Shown here: piece after piece, positions 19,281 through 27,035 of the stretch
Layout: every line of letters begins with the position of its first letter
Position numbering within the stretch: position 1 is the first letter of the stretch
DNA from: Candidatus Latescibacterota bacterium
GTDB lineage: Bacteria > JAAXHH01
Length of the DNA: 40,060 bases
Assembly (NCBI GenBank): GCA_022823465.1
Contig: JAJEHX010000015.1
Location: 1-40,060, forward strand
Direction of reading: 5' to 3'
The notes under the pieces: model-generated
The model's input: the letters and a program-made list of their open reading frames with translations, nothing else
Told to the model about the DNA's origin: nothing
Databases searched by the model: none
Translations under genes and position numbers: made by a program

Positions 19281-20402
19281 ATGGTTCAGCAGGGCCTGGA
19301 AGGCGTCGTAGCCGCGAACTCGGCCATTTGTTTCATCGATGGCTTACAGGGCAGAATGCTCTACCGGGGCTATGATATTCACGATCTGGCCGCCCATTCC
19401 ACTTTCGAAGAAACCGCCTGCCTGTTGTGGCACGGCGCCCTGCCGGGGGCGGGTCCCCTGGCGGAACTCAACGGACAGCTTCTCGCCGGCAGGAAGTTGC
19501 CTGGCGACGTCATGGATTTGCTGCGGGCGATCCCGCGCGACGCGGCGCCCATGGATGTGCTTCGTTCGGCGGTGTCCTGCCTGTCGGCGTACGACCCGGA
19601 CGTGGCGGACCATTCCCGCGAAGCGAACTTGCGCAAGGCCGTCCGTCTGACCGCCCAGCTTGCCTCCGTCACCGCGGCATGGCATCGTATCTTGAACCGG
19701 CAGGACGTGATCGATCCGAACCCCGAACTCGGTCACGCGGCCAACTTCCTGTATATGTTGAGCGGCCTGTCGCCGGATCCTGAGCACGCGAAGGCTTTTG
19801 ACATCGCGCTGATCCTGCACGCGGACCACGAACTGAACGCGTCGACCTTCTCCGCAAGGGTGACCGCGGCCACGCTGTCGGACATGCATTCGGCCGTCAC
19901 ATCGGCCATCGGCACCCTCAAGGGGCCGTTGCACGGCGGCGCCAACAAGGACGTGATGGACATGCTTCACGAGATCGGCGAGATAACAGACGCCGAAGAC
20001 TACGTCCGCGAAAAGCTGGCCGCCAGGGCGAAAGTCCCCGGTTTCGGCCACCGGGTCTACAAGACGGAGGATCCACGGGCGACGCATCTGCGCCGGCTTT
20101 CGGAGGAACTCGGCAGAAAGTCAGGCGACCTGAAGTGGTTCGAAATGTCCCGCGCGATCGAGCAGGCCATGATGGACCAGAAGGGCATCGCCTGCAACGT
20201 GGACTTCTATTCCGGCTCGGTCTACTCCGCCATGGGAATTCCCGTGGAGTTGTTTACCCCGGTATTCGCTTGCAGCCGCATCACCGGATGGACCGCCCAT
20301 CTCCTGGAGCAATACGCCGACAACCGGATCATCCGGCCGGTAGGGGCGTATACCGGTCCGACAGAAGCCGTCTACGTACCCATGGCAGGCCGCCCCGCGT
20401 AA
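19281..20402 (+). CDS. Citrate synthase (possibly 2-methylcitrate synthase)
   Basis: A 373-residue enzyme condensing oxaloacetate with acetyl-CoA (or propionyl-CoA). Catalytic and binding residues are present: H183 in LHADHELNASTF, H218 in GPLHGGANKDVM, H257 in PGFGHRVYKTEDPRA and D308 in NVDFYSG. The length fits the short, hexameric-independent Gram-positive/archaeal-like form (about 370 residues) rather than the E. coli form of about 427. GGAGG lies 7 nt upstream of ATG 19281, so that start is preferred over TTG 19266. No prpB or prpD genes are adjacent, so a citrate cycle role is more likely, though sequence alone does not exclude methylcitrate. It is followed after 23 bp by an outer-membrane protein gene. 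Confidence 0.93.
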   Translation: MVQQGLEGVVAANSAICFIDGLQGRMLYRGYDIHDLAAHSTFEETACLLWHGALPGAGPLAELNGQLLAGRKLPGDVMDLLRAIPRDAAPMDVLRSAVSCLSAYDPDVADHSREANLRKAVRLTAQLASVTAAWHRILNRQDVIDPNPELGHAANFLYMLSGLSPDPEHAKAFDIALILHADHELNASTFSARVTAATLSDMHSAVTSAIGTLKGPLHGGANKDVMDMLHEIGEITDAEDYVREKLAARAKVPGFGHRVYKTEDPRATHLRRLSEELGRKSGDLKWFEMSRAIEQAMMDQKGIACNVDFYSGSVYSAMGIPVELFTPVFACSRITGWTAHLLEQYADNRIIRPVGAYTGPTEAVYVPMAGRPA

Positions 20403-20425
20403 CCGCGCTAACCAGGGAAAGCGAA

Positions 20426-21013
20426 ATGACACAGGCTCTACGTACGCTGGTCGTCCTGGCCGTGCTCGGCGCTTTCACCCAGCCGGCACACGGCCAGTTC
20501 AATTTCAATCTGGGCGGCGAGTTGGCCCGTCCCACCTCCGGCCTTGCCGACCTGGTCAAAGAGGATTACGGTTACGGCGCCCATGCCGCGCTGACCTACT
20601 GGTTGAGCTATAGAGCCCAACTCATCGGTTCAGGGGCATACGTCACCTACGGCAGCGAGGCCTTTGAATCCCGCACGGAATTGGAAGACCTTGTCGACCA
20701 GGACCTGGATGACGTCGTAGACCGGATCGAAGGCGACTACTCCAGCATTCCTATTACGCTGGGCCTGCGTTACTATCCCCTGGAACGGCTGTTTGTTCAG
20801 GGATCAGCCGGTGTGGTCTACAAGAGAACGCGGCAGAAGGACAACGCGGGCTCCGGCGCGAACAAGGACTTCGTCACGAAAAGAGACCTGATCGTATCCC
20901 CGGGAGTCGGGCTGTTGATCGGCCGGTTCAGCTTCCAGGCCCAGTATAACGTCGCCCAAGACGACTGGAAGTGGATCAGCCTCGGGGTTTCGATGATCTT
21001 CGGGAAGCTGTAG
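20426..21013 (+). CDS. Outer-membrane beta-barrel protein (OmpA/OmpX-like barrel)
   Basis: A 195-residue protein with a signal peptide (about residues 1-23, cleavage after AHG). Alternating hydrophobic strands follow, such as FNFNLGGELARP, YGAHAALTYWLSYRAQLIGSGAYV and FVQGSAGVVYKR, and it ends FGKL after a strand SLGVSMIF. This is typical of small eight-stranded barrels with unknown ligands. AGGGAAA lies just upstream of ATG 20426. It follows citrate synthase by 23 bp on the same strand, so the two may be co-transcribed, although no functional link is apparent. Confidence 0.8.
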   Translation: MTQALRTLVVLAVLGAFTQPAHGQFNFNLGGELARPTSGLADLVKEDYGYGAHAALTYWLSYRAQLIGSGAYVTYGSEAFESRTELEDLVDQDLDDVVDRIEGDYSSIPITLGLRYYPLERLFVQGSAGVVYKRTRQKDNAGSGANKDFVTKRDLIVSPGVGLLIGRFSFQAQYNVAQDDWKWISLGVSMIFGKL

Positions 21014-21076
21014 GCTACGCGCCCCGATTCGGATTTTCTCGATCCGGTTCCACAAGACACACCATTGATCTTCCAG

Positions 21077-21943
21077 TCAAGGCAGGTCCCCGCCGCGGTA
21101 TTTTTCGATCAGGCTCCAGAGGATGGCCGCAGTTTCCACGTCGGGCACGCCACGATAGTCCGTGGGGCGAAAATGCAATTGAAACGCGCGTACGGCGAAG
21201 CGCGTCTGGTGGTCGAGTTCGCCGGTCGGTTCGACCAGGTATCCGAGCCTTAGCAGCGCGGCCTGCAGTCTTTCGACCGTCGGAGGCCGGTTTTCGAATC
21301 GCTCCATGTATACCAACCTGGTTTCCTCGTCATACCAGGCGCCTATGCCCTCGTCGTACAGCCGCCGCCAGGGAAAAAGGGGACCCGGATCCGACCGGCG
21401 CCTGTGCGGGATCGCAATATCGGAGTGAGCGACGAAGTCGAGGGGGCCAATGCCGGGGTACCGCCGCTGAATGCCCCGAAGCAACTCGACCAACATCTCG
21501 ATCTGCGCTTCGCTGAAAGGCGGGAATTCGCAAACGAGCGCGTCCGGACCATAATCCTCGGCAGCGTCCGGATCCGAAACGCAACTGAACTCGTTTACAA
21601 TCTCGATCCCGATGGATCGGTCGTTAAGCCCTGTCTCCTCGGCCCAATAGCTGATCCCGGCGTGCCATGCCCTTTGACTTTCCTTCACGAACTGATGCAA
21701 ACGCAACCGGCCGTGACCGTAGGACGGGTCGTTTTCGGCGGGGATCAGGTAATGCGCGCTGACCGGATTCCCGGTCCGGATGGTGAGCAATCTTACAGAT
21801 TCCGCGTAATTCGCCGAGGTGGCGTGAATCACCACGTAGTCGACCCGGCTGTTCTGATTCGCCGATTCTATATAGATGACGTTCGAACAACCGGTCATAA
21901 ACACCGAAAGTATCCATAACCGCGTAACACTCGTTATCTTCAT
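21077..21943 (-). CDS. N-acetylmuramoyl-L-alanine amidase lipoprotein (AmpD/Amidase_2 with peptidoglycan-binding domain)
   Basis: A 288-residue zinc amidase that cleaves the bond between MurNAc and L-Ala in peptidoglycan. The signal has a lipobox MTGC with Cys19, so it is probably an outer-membrane lipoprotein. The zinc site is H40 (YVVIHATS), H173 (FVAHSDIAIPH) and D185 (RRSDPGPLFPW), with the conserved Glu in IGIEIVNE (E114). Residues about 219-285 form a peptidoglycan-binding_1 domain. The layout matches AmiD-type recycling or remodelling enzymes. ATG 21943 gives the expected lipoprotein signal; TTG 21961 is an alternative. Convergent with the barrel gene. Confidence 0.92.
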   Translation of the reverse strand: MKITSVTRLWILSVFMTGCSNVIYIESANQNSRVDYVVIHATSANYAESVRLLTIRTGNPVSAHYLIPAENDPSYGHGRLRLHQFVKESQRAWHAGISYWAEETGLNDRSIGIEIVNEFSCVSDPDAAEDYGPDALVCEFPPFSEAQIEMLVELLRGIQRRYPGIGPLDFVAHSDIAIPHRRRSDPGPLFPWRRLYDEGIGAWYDEETRLVYMERFENRPPTVERLQAALLRLGYLVEPTGELDHQTRFAVRAFQLHFRPTDYRGVPDVETAAILWSLIEKYRGGDLP

Positions 21944-22053
21944 GTCTGGTTCCGTTCGCAATACAGGCAGCAGCGCTGTGTTTGAGATTGAAACACCGGG
22001 TGCGAGTCAGCACATTGATGAGCCGTGTTGCCGCGAAACATGCCCTGTTTGGA

Positions 22054-22082
22054 TTTACAATGTAATGAATCCGGTGTAGAAT
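22054..22082 (+). promoter_or_regulatory. Probable sigma-70-type promoter of the 22181 gene
   Basis: TTTACA (22054-22059), a 17-nt spacer and TAGAAT (22077-22082), each 5 of 6 to consensus, with a leader of about 90 nt before ATG 22181. Confidence 0.55.
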
Positions 22083-22180
22083 CCAACCAGGAAGCAGGTT
22101 CTGGATATCTTAAAACGAATGGGTGGATGGGCACGGGCCCGATTGACCTGATTGTCAAACGCTCCACGCCGGAGTACTGA

Positions 22181-23164
22181 ATGAGCCGTTTCAGGGAAGC
22201 GCGAGACCGCGGCGGACGATACCTGCTCGGACAGGTACGCGAGGACGGTGGGTTCGGGGATGCCGCGTTGGGCGTGACCGAGTACTACAAGGTGCCGGCC
22301 GCGTTTCTCGTATGCGGGCTGTCCCACGCCGCAAACGGGTTACTTAACTGGGTCCGGCACCGCGGCATCCTGGCTAACGGCGACTTCGGTCCGAGGCCAT
22401 CCGGCCAACTCGACAGTTACTATTACACCTATCACAACGCCTGGGTGATCAAGGCGGCGCACCGCCTGGGCGCCTTCGACCTCGCCCACCGCGGCATGGA
22501 TTACCTCCTGGGGTTTCGGGATGCTGAAAGCGGCGGATTCTACTCCCATCCAACGGCGCGCGACGCCAGGACCAAACAGGATCTCTGGGTCGTGAGCGGA
22601 TGCGGATGGTGCGCCATTTATACCGGAAGGCTGGACGTGGCGCGAGGCGTCGGCGGATGGATGCGGCGCATGATGGAGGAACAGCCCGATTACCCCCGCG
22701 AATTGTGGACGGTCTACAGCCGCGAATGCGGACTGATCACCGAGGTGCTCGACGGCGACGACTTCAGGTACGTCCTGACGCGGGACGAGTCGCGGGACCA
22801 GTCCTTCTACCACCCCGGTATCGCGGCCGGATTCCTGTGTCGGCTTTACATGGCGACGGGCGAAGAGAAATGGCTGGAACTCGCCCGGGAGTACATGCGG
22901 TTCTGCGAATACGTAGGGGATTACCACTTCAGACTGCTGCGCGCCGGCAAGGTCGGATGGGCCGGGGCGATGCTCTATACGCTCACAGGCGACGCAAAGT
23001 ACCGCGACATGGCGGTCAGGGTAGGAAACAACCTGGTTGAAGCCCAGATGGACAACGGGGCATGGAGTTGGCCGGAGATGGGCCTGACCGGACCGCACAA
23101 CGACATCACCGCTGAAATGGTCGTGTGGCTGGACGAGATCCATCAGGCGGTGGGAGAAGATTAG
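22181..23164 (+). CDS. Alpha/alpha-toroid protein (prenyltransferase/squalene-cyclase-like or six-hairpin glycosidase-like), function unknown
   Basis: A 327-residue protein of helical repeats, each with a glycine-rich aromatic turn: EDGGFGD, SGGFYSHP, NGAWSWPEMG and the like. Recurrent segments such as YHNAWVIKAAHRLGAFDLAHRGMDYLL and GIAAGFLCRLYMATGEEKWLELAREYM are typical of the alpha/alpha barrel. That fold is shared by terpene cyclases, protein prenyltransferases and six-hairpin sugar hydrolases. I see no DxDD cyclase motif, so terpene cyclisation is not supported. There is no signal peptide. GGAG lies 7 nt before ATG 22181, and a good promoter precedes it. The gene stands alone, divergent from the amidase and next to the foreign island. 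Confidence 0.6.
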   Translation: MSRFREARDRGGRYLLGQVREDGGFGDAALGVTEYYKVPAAFLVCGLSHAANGLLNWVRHRGILANGDFGPRPSGQLDSYYYTYHNAWVIKAAHRLGAFDLAHRGMDYLLGFRDAESGGFYSHPTARDARTKQDLWVVSGCGWCAIYTGRLDVARGVGGWMRRMMEEQPDYPRELWTVYSRECGLITEVLDGDDFRYVLTRDESRDQSFYHPGIAAGFLCRLYMATGEEKWLELAREYMRFCEYVGDYHFRLLRAGKVGWAGAMLYTLTGDAKYRDMAVRVGNNLVEAQMDNGAWSWPEMGLTGPHNDITAEMVVWLDEIHQAVGED

Positions 23165-23182
23165 CGAATATGGCCAATTTCT

Positions 23183-23197
23183 TTCTGAAATTCAGAA
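23183..23197. repeat. Palindrome abutting the left inverted repeat
   Basis: TTCTGAA, one central A, TTCAGAA: a perfect 7-bp dyad ending at the base before the left inverted repeat starts. It could be an insertion target or a remnant of a hairpin. Its role is unknown. Confidence 0.5.
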
Positions 23198-23223
23198 TGT
23201 AGTGCCCCAAAATGCCCAAATGT
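23198..23223 (+). repeat. Left terminal inverted repeat
   Basis: TGTAGTG followed by CCCCAAAATG, partner of the copy at 24470-24496 on the opposite strand. Similarity fades beyond about 17-25 bases. Confidence 0.65.
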
Positions 23224-23325
23224 CTTTCTTATTGGGATGAGTGGTATGCGCACCTAATTTAAATTTATCGTGTACCAGTCGTTATGGCGTTTTCTTAGGA
23301 TTAGATGCGCATGAGAACCCAATAG

Positions 23326-24447
23326 CTATGACCCCTCAGGCAGGTAGAGTCGAACTTGATTATTGAGGCGTCCCGTACCTTTTACGTCCTCAAATTCAAG
23401 TTTTTTGTCATTTACGAGCTTTTTGACCGAAGCTCTATACTCTTTGGCTGTGTACTGCATGAAGTGATTCTGAATGATCTCTACCCATAAGTCCGACCTG
23501 CTCTTATATGGTGATTGGCGAGCAGTTGTAAGGATTATGTCCTCAAGTTTTAGTGTTTCACGGTTTTCCTGCCAGTTCATATTTTCAAATAACGTGTTTT
23601 CACTCCATGCCTCATTCATCCTCTGATGGTAGGCCTGACACATTGCGTCGTTCATTAACACCAACGCATCTTGATGTCGGGAATAGAATGTCACGTACGA
23701 CTTTAAACGACTGCCAACTTTTTCTCGAACCGGACAGGATCCACTGAATCCATTGGGCTCCACAACCTTTATCATTTTTTCTCGGTAAATTTCCATGATG
23801 TTCACAGCTTTCTTCTCTGGATCCATTGAGCCGTCCAGAAGTATATCTTTCCAATACTCTCCACCAAGAACCTGTGTAAGCTGTTCATGATAGGCGCGGA
23901 TTCGACTGTTGTCGGACCGACCAGCCGCAACTGCGTGTCGCGCAGCTAGTCGGTGCATTATAGGTATGCTTAGATTGATTATGATTTCGGTACTGAACGC
24001 CTTATCACGTTTCAGGAATGGCTCAATAGCCGAGAACTCACAACCTTTTAAGCCAAATGGATCGAGGTAAAGAAAGACAGTTTGATCTTCAAGGATTTCA
24101 TGCACCCAGCCAAGAATCGCATCTGCATTTCCGAGGATTGGATGCACCCTATTTTGGTCGATGAATCGTGAGAGGATATAAGATAACTTTTCGTGTTGAT
24201 CCTGTTCTTTGTTCACAAAGATGGCCAGGTATCTATCTTGAACAAGCCTCTCAGCTGCATGACAGATAATTAGTGGTGATCCAGGCGAACCGTCATCAAA
24301 CTTCGCGGGACCGGCGAAGGCGTCGATTAGAATGATCGGTTTTCCTAATTTTGATACCTTCGCAAGGTATGCAGGCATGTACTGGCCAAGAATCTGATCT
24401 TTTATCTTGGACCAAGGACGCTTTCCGGTAAAGAACGTCGCCTCCAT
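23326..24447 (-). CDS. tcmP: Three-Cys-motif partner protein TcmP
   Basis: A 373-residue protein of the TcmP family, found next to three-Cys-motif (DUF5131) proteins, as here. Visible family features are KIKDQILGQYMPAYLAK, the IDAFAGPAKFDDGSPGSPLI box (D42) and LYLDPFG (D129-P-F-G), the last two resembling the SAM and catalytic loops of methyltransferases. The C-terminal 90 residues are charged and look like a winged-helix. The reaction is unknown. GGGAG lies 6 nt upstream of ATG. Codon and base composition are clearly AT-richer than in flanking genes, indicating transfer. The partner gene is 121 bp upstream on the same strand, but lies outside the inverted repeats. Confidence 0.88.
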   Translation of the reverse strand: MEATFFTGKRPWSKIKDQILGQYMPAYLAKVSKLGKPIILIDAFAGPAKFDDGSPGSPLIICHAAERLVQDRYLAIFVNKEQDQHEKLSYILSRFIDQNRVHPILGNADAILGWVHEILEDQTVFLYLDPFGLKGCEFSAIEPFLKRDKAFSTEIIINLSIPIMHRLAARHAVAAGRSDNSRIRAYHEQLTQVLGGEYWKDILLDGSMDPEKKAVNIMEIYREKMIKVVEPNGFSGSCPVREKVGSRLKSYVTFYSRHQDALVLMNDAMCQAYHQRMNEAWSENTLFENMNWQENRETLKLEDIILTTARQSPYKSRSDLWVEIIQNHFMQYTAKEYRASVKKLVNDKKLEFEDVKGTGRLNNQVRLYLPEGS

Positions 24448-24469
24448 CGTTTCTCCCTATGGCTTAACT

Positions 24470-24496
24470 ACTTGTCCCATTTTGGGGTGCACTACA
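24470..24496 (-). repeat. Right terminal inverted repeat
   Basis: On the minus strand it reads TGTAGTGCACCCCAAAATG, then GGGACAAGT. It starts 23 bp upstream of the tcmP start codon, inside the DUF5131-tcmP gap. Confidence 0.65.
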
Positions 24497-24568
24497 CTAT
24501 CTAAGTCACAATGATAATGTGTCACGGTGTCAAGGATACAACTTAAGACCAATAAAAATGGAACCTCA

Positions 24569-25324
24569 TCACTTAAACACGTGAATCTTGGTGTTCTCCG
24601 TGATATGCTTCGGCATCGCGTTATGCTCAACTCCTTCTAGTATGCGACCGCCAGCTTTAGGGGTCCGGCCCCCCCACTGCTTGAAGAAAAAAGGTACTTC
24701 CGCTCTTGCGCAACAATCCCGGATTTCGCGCACCCATTCGGGTCTTACGGGCCGGGCATGTGGACCACTCTCGCCACCGACAATCACCCAAGAGATCCCT
24801 TCAAGATTAACTTCTCCTACTGGACCGAGAAGTGGCTCTATCGACAGAAAACGAACTGGCACCGGTGAGTTTCTAAGATGTCGGATTCTCGATTTTGCGG
24901 AATGGTCTTCAATAGATACCCCACACCAAATATGATCGGGAGCTGAGCAAACCGCATATCTACTCTCTAAGTAATCCTTCATTAGCGAACTGCGTTTTGT
25001 TAAGACCTGATATATATGCCAATCCACAGTTTCCATCGTATCGAATACCAAGTCAATAAACCCAATATCTACGTTTTTATGGAACAAATCGCTCATTGAA
25101 TTCACAAATATCAATCGGGGTTTGATCCATCGAGATGGTTGGGCAAGTCGGGATGACCACAATCGCAGGTCGAAGCCCTGCTCGTATGGATGACCCGAGA
25201 CACCACGCCACCGTTCTGCAAATCGTTCTGCATAGCAGTTGTCGCAGCCTCGTGATATCTTTGTGCAACCTGTTACAGGATTCCAAGTCGCATCAGTCCA
25301 CTCAATTGCCGAATTATTAGCCAT
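24569..25324 (-). CDS. DUF5131 family protein (phage Gp37/Gp68-like, three-Cys motif, radical-SAM-like)
   Basis: A 251-residue protein with the family's N-terminal IEWTDATWNPVTGCTKIS and a cysteine triad C20-x6-C27-x2-C30 (GCTKISRGCDNCYAE). By family knowledge this probably binds an iron-sulfur cluster in a radical-SAM-like way. Other conserved blocks are present: VNSMSDLFH, TKRSS, WCGVSIED, FLSIEPLLGPV, WVIVGGESGPHARP and FFFKQWGG. It is complete. It occurs in phages, plasmids and genomic islands with TcmP; the pair's reaction is not established. The gene is AT-rich like tcmP. A GGGG-type ribosome site lies near ATG 25324. A TTGACA at 25461-25466 upstream (minus strand) may be part of its promoter. 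Confidence 0.9.
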   Translation of the reverse strand: MANNSAIEWTDATWNPVTGCTKISRGCDNCYAERFAERWRGVSGHPYEQGFDLRLWSSRLAQPSRWIKPRLIFVNSMSDLFHKNVDIGFIDLVFDTMETVDWHIYQVLTKRSSLMKDYLESRYAVCSAPDHIWCGVSIEDHSAKSRIRHLRNSPVPVRFLSIEPLLGPVGEVNLEGISWVIVGGESGPHARPVRPEWVREIRDCCARAEVPFFFKQWGGRTPKAGGRILEGVEHNAMPKHITENTKIHVFK

Positions 25325-25560
25325 ATTGACCCCAATCAGTGAGTAAGTTTTTAATGTTAAACTCTCCAGACAGTATTCCAGACTGCCCTTGATTCTTCAA
25401 GACCCTTCGTAATATACTTAACATTTGTTTGGTGCAATAGAAAGAAATATCTCGCTTCTGTGTCAAGCTGTATGATTTAGGAATAATGGCTGAATCTACC
25501 TTCAAAGATCATAATTTGTGGTCCATTCTTTGGGGACAAGCTCACCTCCTCGGATGTAGA
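25325..25560. other. AT-rich non-coding flank of the island
   Basis: No convincing gene. On the minus strand a perfect TTGACA (25466-25461) lies 17 nt from a poor -10 (TTTCTA, 25443-25438), a possible promoter for the DUF5131 gene. A 62-codon TTG-started frame (25505-25317) overlaps the DUF5131 start but has no ribosome site and would begin upstream of that promoter. The GC-rich cupin gene stop at 25561 marks the island's right edge. No att repeat or tRNA is seen. Confidence 0.45.
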
Positions 25561-26250
25561 TTAGCTGCCATTTGCCGCGTTCTCCCGAACGACAACCGCT
25601 CTGGTTGCCTCATCTTCCGCACACACCTCTCGGTTAGTTCCAGCCCGCAGCAGCGCGATGTCCCCCGAATGCAGGGACATCCCCTTACCATCTATCTCCA
25701 CGTCCAGGGCTCCTTCAAGGACCATCCAGTGCTCGTGCTGCCGCAATTCGCCAGCCCTTGGCGCGTTAATGTCCTCGCATCGCTGCAGTCTCCACTCGGA
25801 TATCGGGCAGCGCGGACCCGGATCCCGGATAGGCCCCGTATTCCGATCACCCGGTACGACGAACCCGGGAACGGTCGGTTCAGGCGGACCATACTCCTCG
25901 ACGGTCAGGTGCAGCGGACGCCGTTCTCTCTCCAGCCGCGTCACGATAGCGTTGTTCTCGTATGGCGTGAACATCTGGAACTGGTGCACGCAACCCATGG
26001 GCGTGTAGACCAGGGTGTTGGGTGTGATCTCGTGCCTGATGCCGTCCAGCCGGACCTCCCCGCGGCCCGCAGTGAACAGCCAGATCTCGTCGTTGTCGTG
26101 GTAGTGGGGTTCGACGCCGGTCCCGGTCCCGCCGTCCGGAAAGTGCCGGTAGCAGTTCAGGGCGGTCCATGCCGGAAACACACCCTGTTCCCAGTAGGTC
26201 TGGTTCGAATTCAGCGAGCGAATCGTGAAGCGGGGGGCGGTGATAATCAT
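25561..26250 (-). CDS. Double-cupin domain protein
   Basis: A 229-residue protein with two cupin barrels. The first has PHYHDNDEIWLFTAGRGEV and a later CVHQFQ, giving the His/His/Glu/His metal set. The second has QHEHWMVLEGALDVEIDGK, then LHSGDIALL, with fewer metal ligands. Such proteins include sugar isomerases, dioxygenases (quercetinase-like) and regulatory sensors; this one cannot be placed further. ATG 26250 is preferred because GGAG lies 6 nt upstream; TTG 26262 would add four residues. It stands alone beside the foreign island, with normal GC-rich composition. Confidence 0.8.
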   Translation of the reverse strand: MIITAPRFTIRSLNSNQTYWEQGVFPAWTALNCYRHFPDGGTGTGVEPHYHDNDEIWLFTAGRGEVRLDGIRHEITPNTLVYTPMGCVHQFQMFTPYENNAIVTRLERERRPLHLTVEEYGPPEPTVPGFVVPGDRNTGPIRDPGPRCPISEWRLQRCEDINAPRAGELRQHEHWMVLEGALDVEIDGKGMSLHSGDIALLRAGTNREVCAEDEATRAVVVRENAANGS

Positions 26251-26609
26251 TCGAATCTCCAATCACGGGCGCCAAGTCGTCATCCTTTGCTGGCCGTCGA
26301 GCATGTCGAGTTCCTGATTGTCCGCTGATCGCAATACCAGATAACCCGAACAGGTTAGCCTCTCCAGTGTAATGAACTCGTCTGGACTATACAAGTTTCC
26401 TCGTTGTCTGGCGTGGGTGATCCGGATTTCACCGGGCGGCCGTTTCGCATATTCCGATCACGATAGCCTGTTTGATTGCGGCCAGGTTTGATACGCGGTC
26501 AACCCAATTGAATAAAAAAGTTCTTTAAATTCGAGAATTGGAGGATAACCGGGACTAATGGGGTATCTCATGCCGATAGTGTCCACGCCCAGGGATTGGA
26601 GAACGACAA
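26251..26609. other. Intergenic region between the cupin and small membrane protein genes
   Basis: About 360 bases without a supported gene of normal size. A rightward candidate promoter is TTGATA (26488-26493), 17-nt spacer, AATAAA (26511-26516). A 19-codon frame (ATG 26558 to TGA 26617), preceded by GGAGG, overlaps the start of the next gene and could be a coupled leader peptide. A minus-strand TATAGT at 26386-26391 has no matching -35. Confidence 0.35.
26488..26516 (+). promoter_or_regulatory. Candidate promoter of the small membrane protein gene
   Basis: TTGATA and AATAAA with a 17-nt spacer, in an AT-rich patch 94 bp before the gene. A moderate match only. Confidence 0.3.
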
Positions 26610-26825
26610 ATGAATGATGATCCAGGACGTAAACAGGCAGATTTGGCCCTTACAGAAACGGACAGACTCGATCTGCTGTTTTCGGAAGTGTATACGAAGG
26701 ATCATAGCATCCGGGATCGACTTAGTTCCATAGAAGTCAAATTGAACCTCCTTATTGGTGCGATCCCCTTGATTACTATAATACTCTTGAAGATCGTCGA
26801 TCATCTGTTTCCCGGTCTGAGGTGA
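26610..26825 (+). CDS. Small membrane protein (coiled coil plus one transmembrane helix, XhlA/holin-accessory-like shape)
   Basis: A 71-residue protein. Residues about 14-45 are charged and heptad-like (RLDLLFSEVYTKDHSIRDRL, then SSIEVKLN). Residues about 47-64 form one hydrophobic helix (LLIGAIPLITIILLKIV), followed by a short tail DHLFPGLR. That shape is shared by XhlA-type phage lysis accessories and by many small stress or toxin-like membrane proteins; sequence alone does not decide. GGAG lies 8 nt before ATG. No lysis genes are nearby, so a phage origin is not supported. No homologue is recognised with certainty. Confidence 0.5.
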   Translation: MNDDPGRKQADLALTETDRLDLLFSEVYTKDHSIRDRLSSIEVKLNLLIGAIPLITIILLKIVDHLFPGLR

Positions 26826-27035
26826 CCATCTGTTCCCAACTGCTTGCACACTTCGATGGGGAGCGGCGACCGGCTGCGCCATCTGTCCCGACGCGCTTTC
26901 ATCGGAAAACAGACAACACCGGGCACGCCTGCAACATCCGGATTTCCCGGTTGACAATCCACCCGTGCCGCAACTTCATTACCGCGTGTCGGCTCACTGC
27001 CTGAAATCCCGGGCAGCCAACCTGCGAGCGTGTCC

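Larger units (their letters stand above)
23198..24496. mobile_element. Inverted-repeat-bounded, IS-sized unit carrying tcmP but no transposase
   Basis: The left end (23198) and, on the other strand, the right end (24496) both read TGTAGTG, then CCCCAAAATG, with a 2-nt CA insertion only in the right copy. That gives 17 identical positions in inverted orientation. Ends starting 5'-TG and closing CA-3', and the TGTAnTGCACCC look of the right copy, recall from memory the ends of IS150-group IS3 elements. The enclosed 1.3 kb is also IS-sized, yet it holds only the TcmP gene. The 5 bases flanking each end (cagaa and ctatc) do not match, so no target duplication is visible. Confidence 0.5.

Noticed and set aside
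25317-25505. 62-codon TTG-started minus-strand frame overlapping the DUF5131 start
   Set aside because: No ribosome site, no recognisable features, and it would begin upstream of the only good -35 in the gap.
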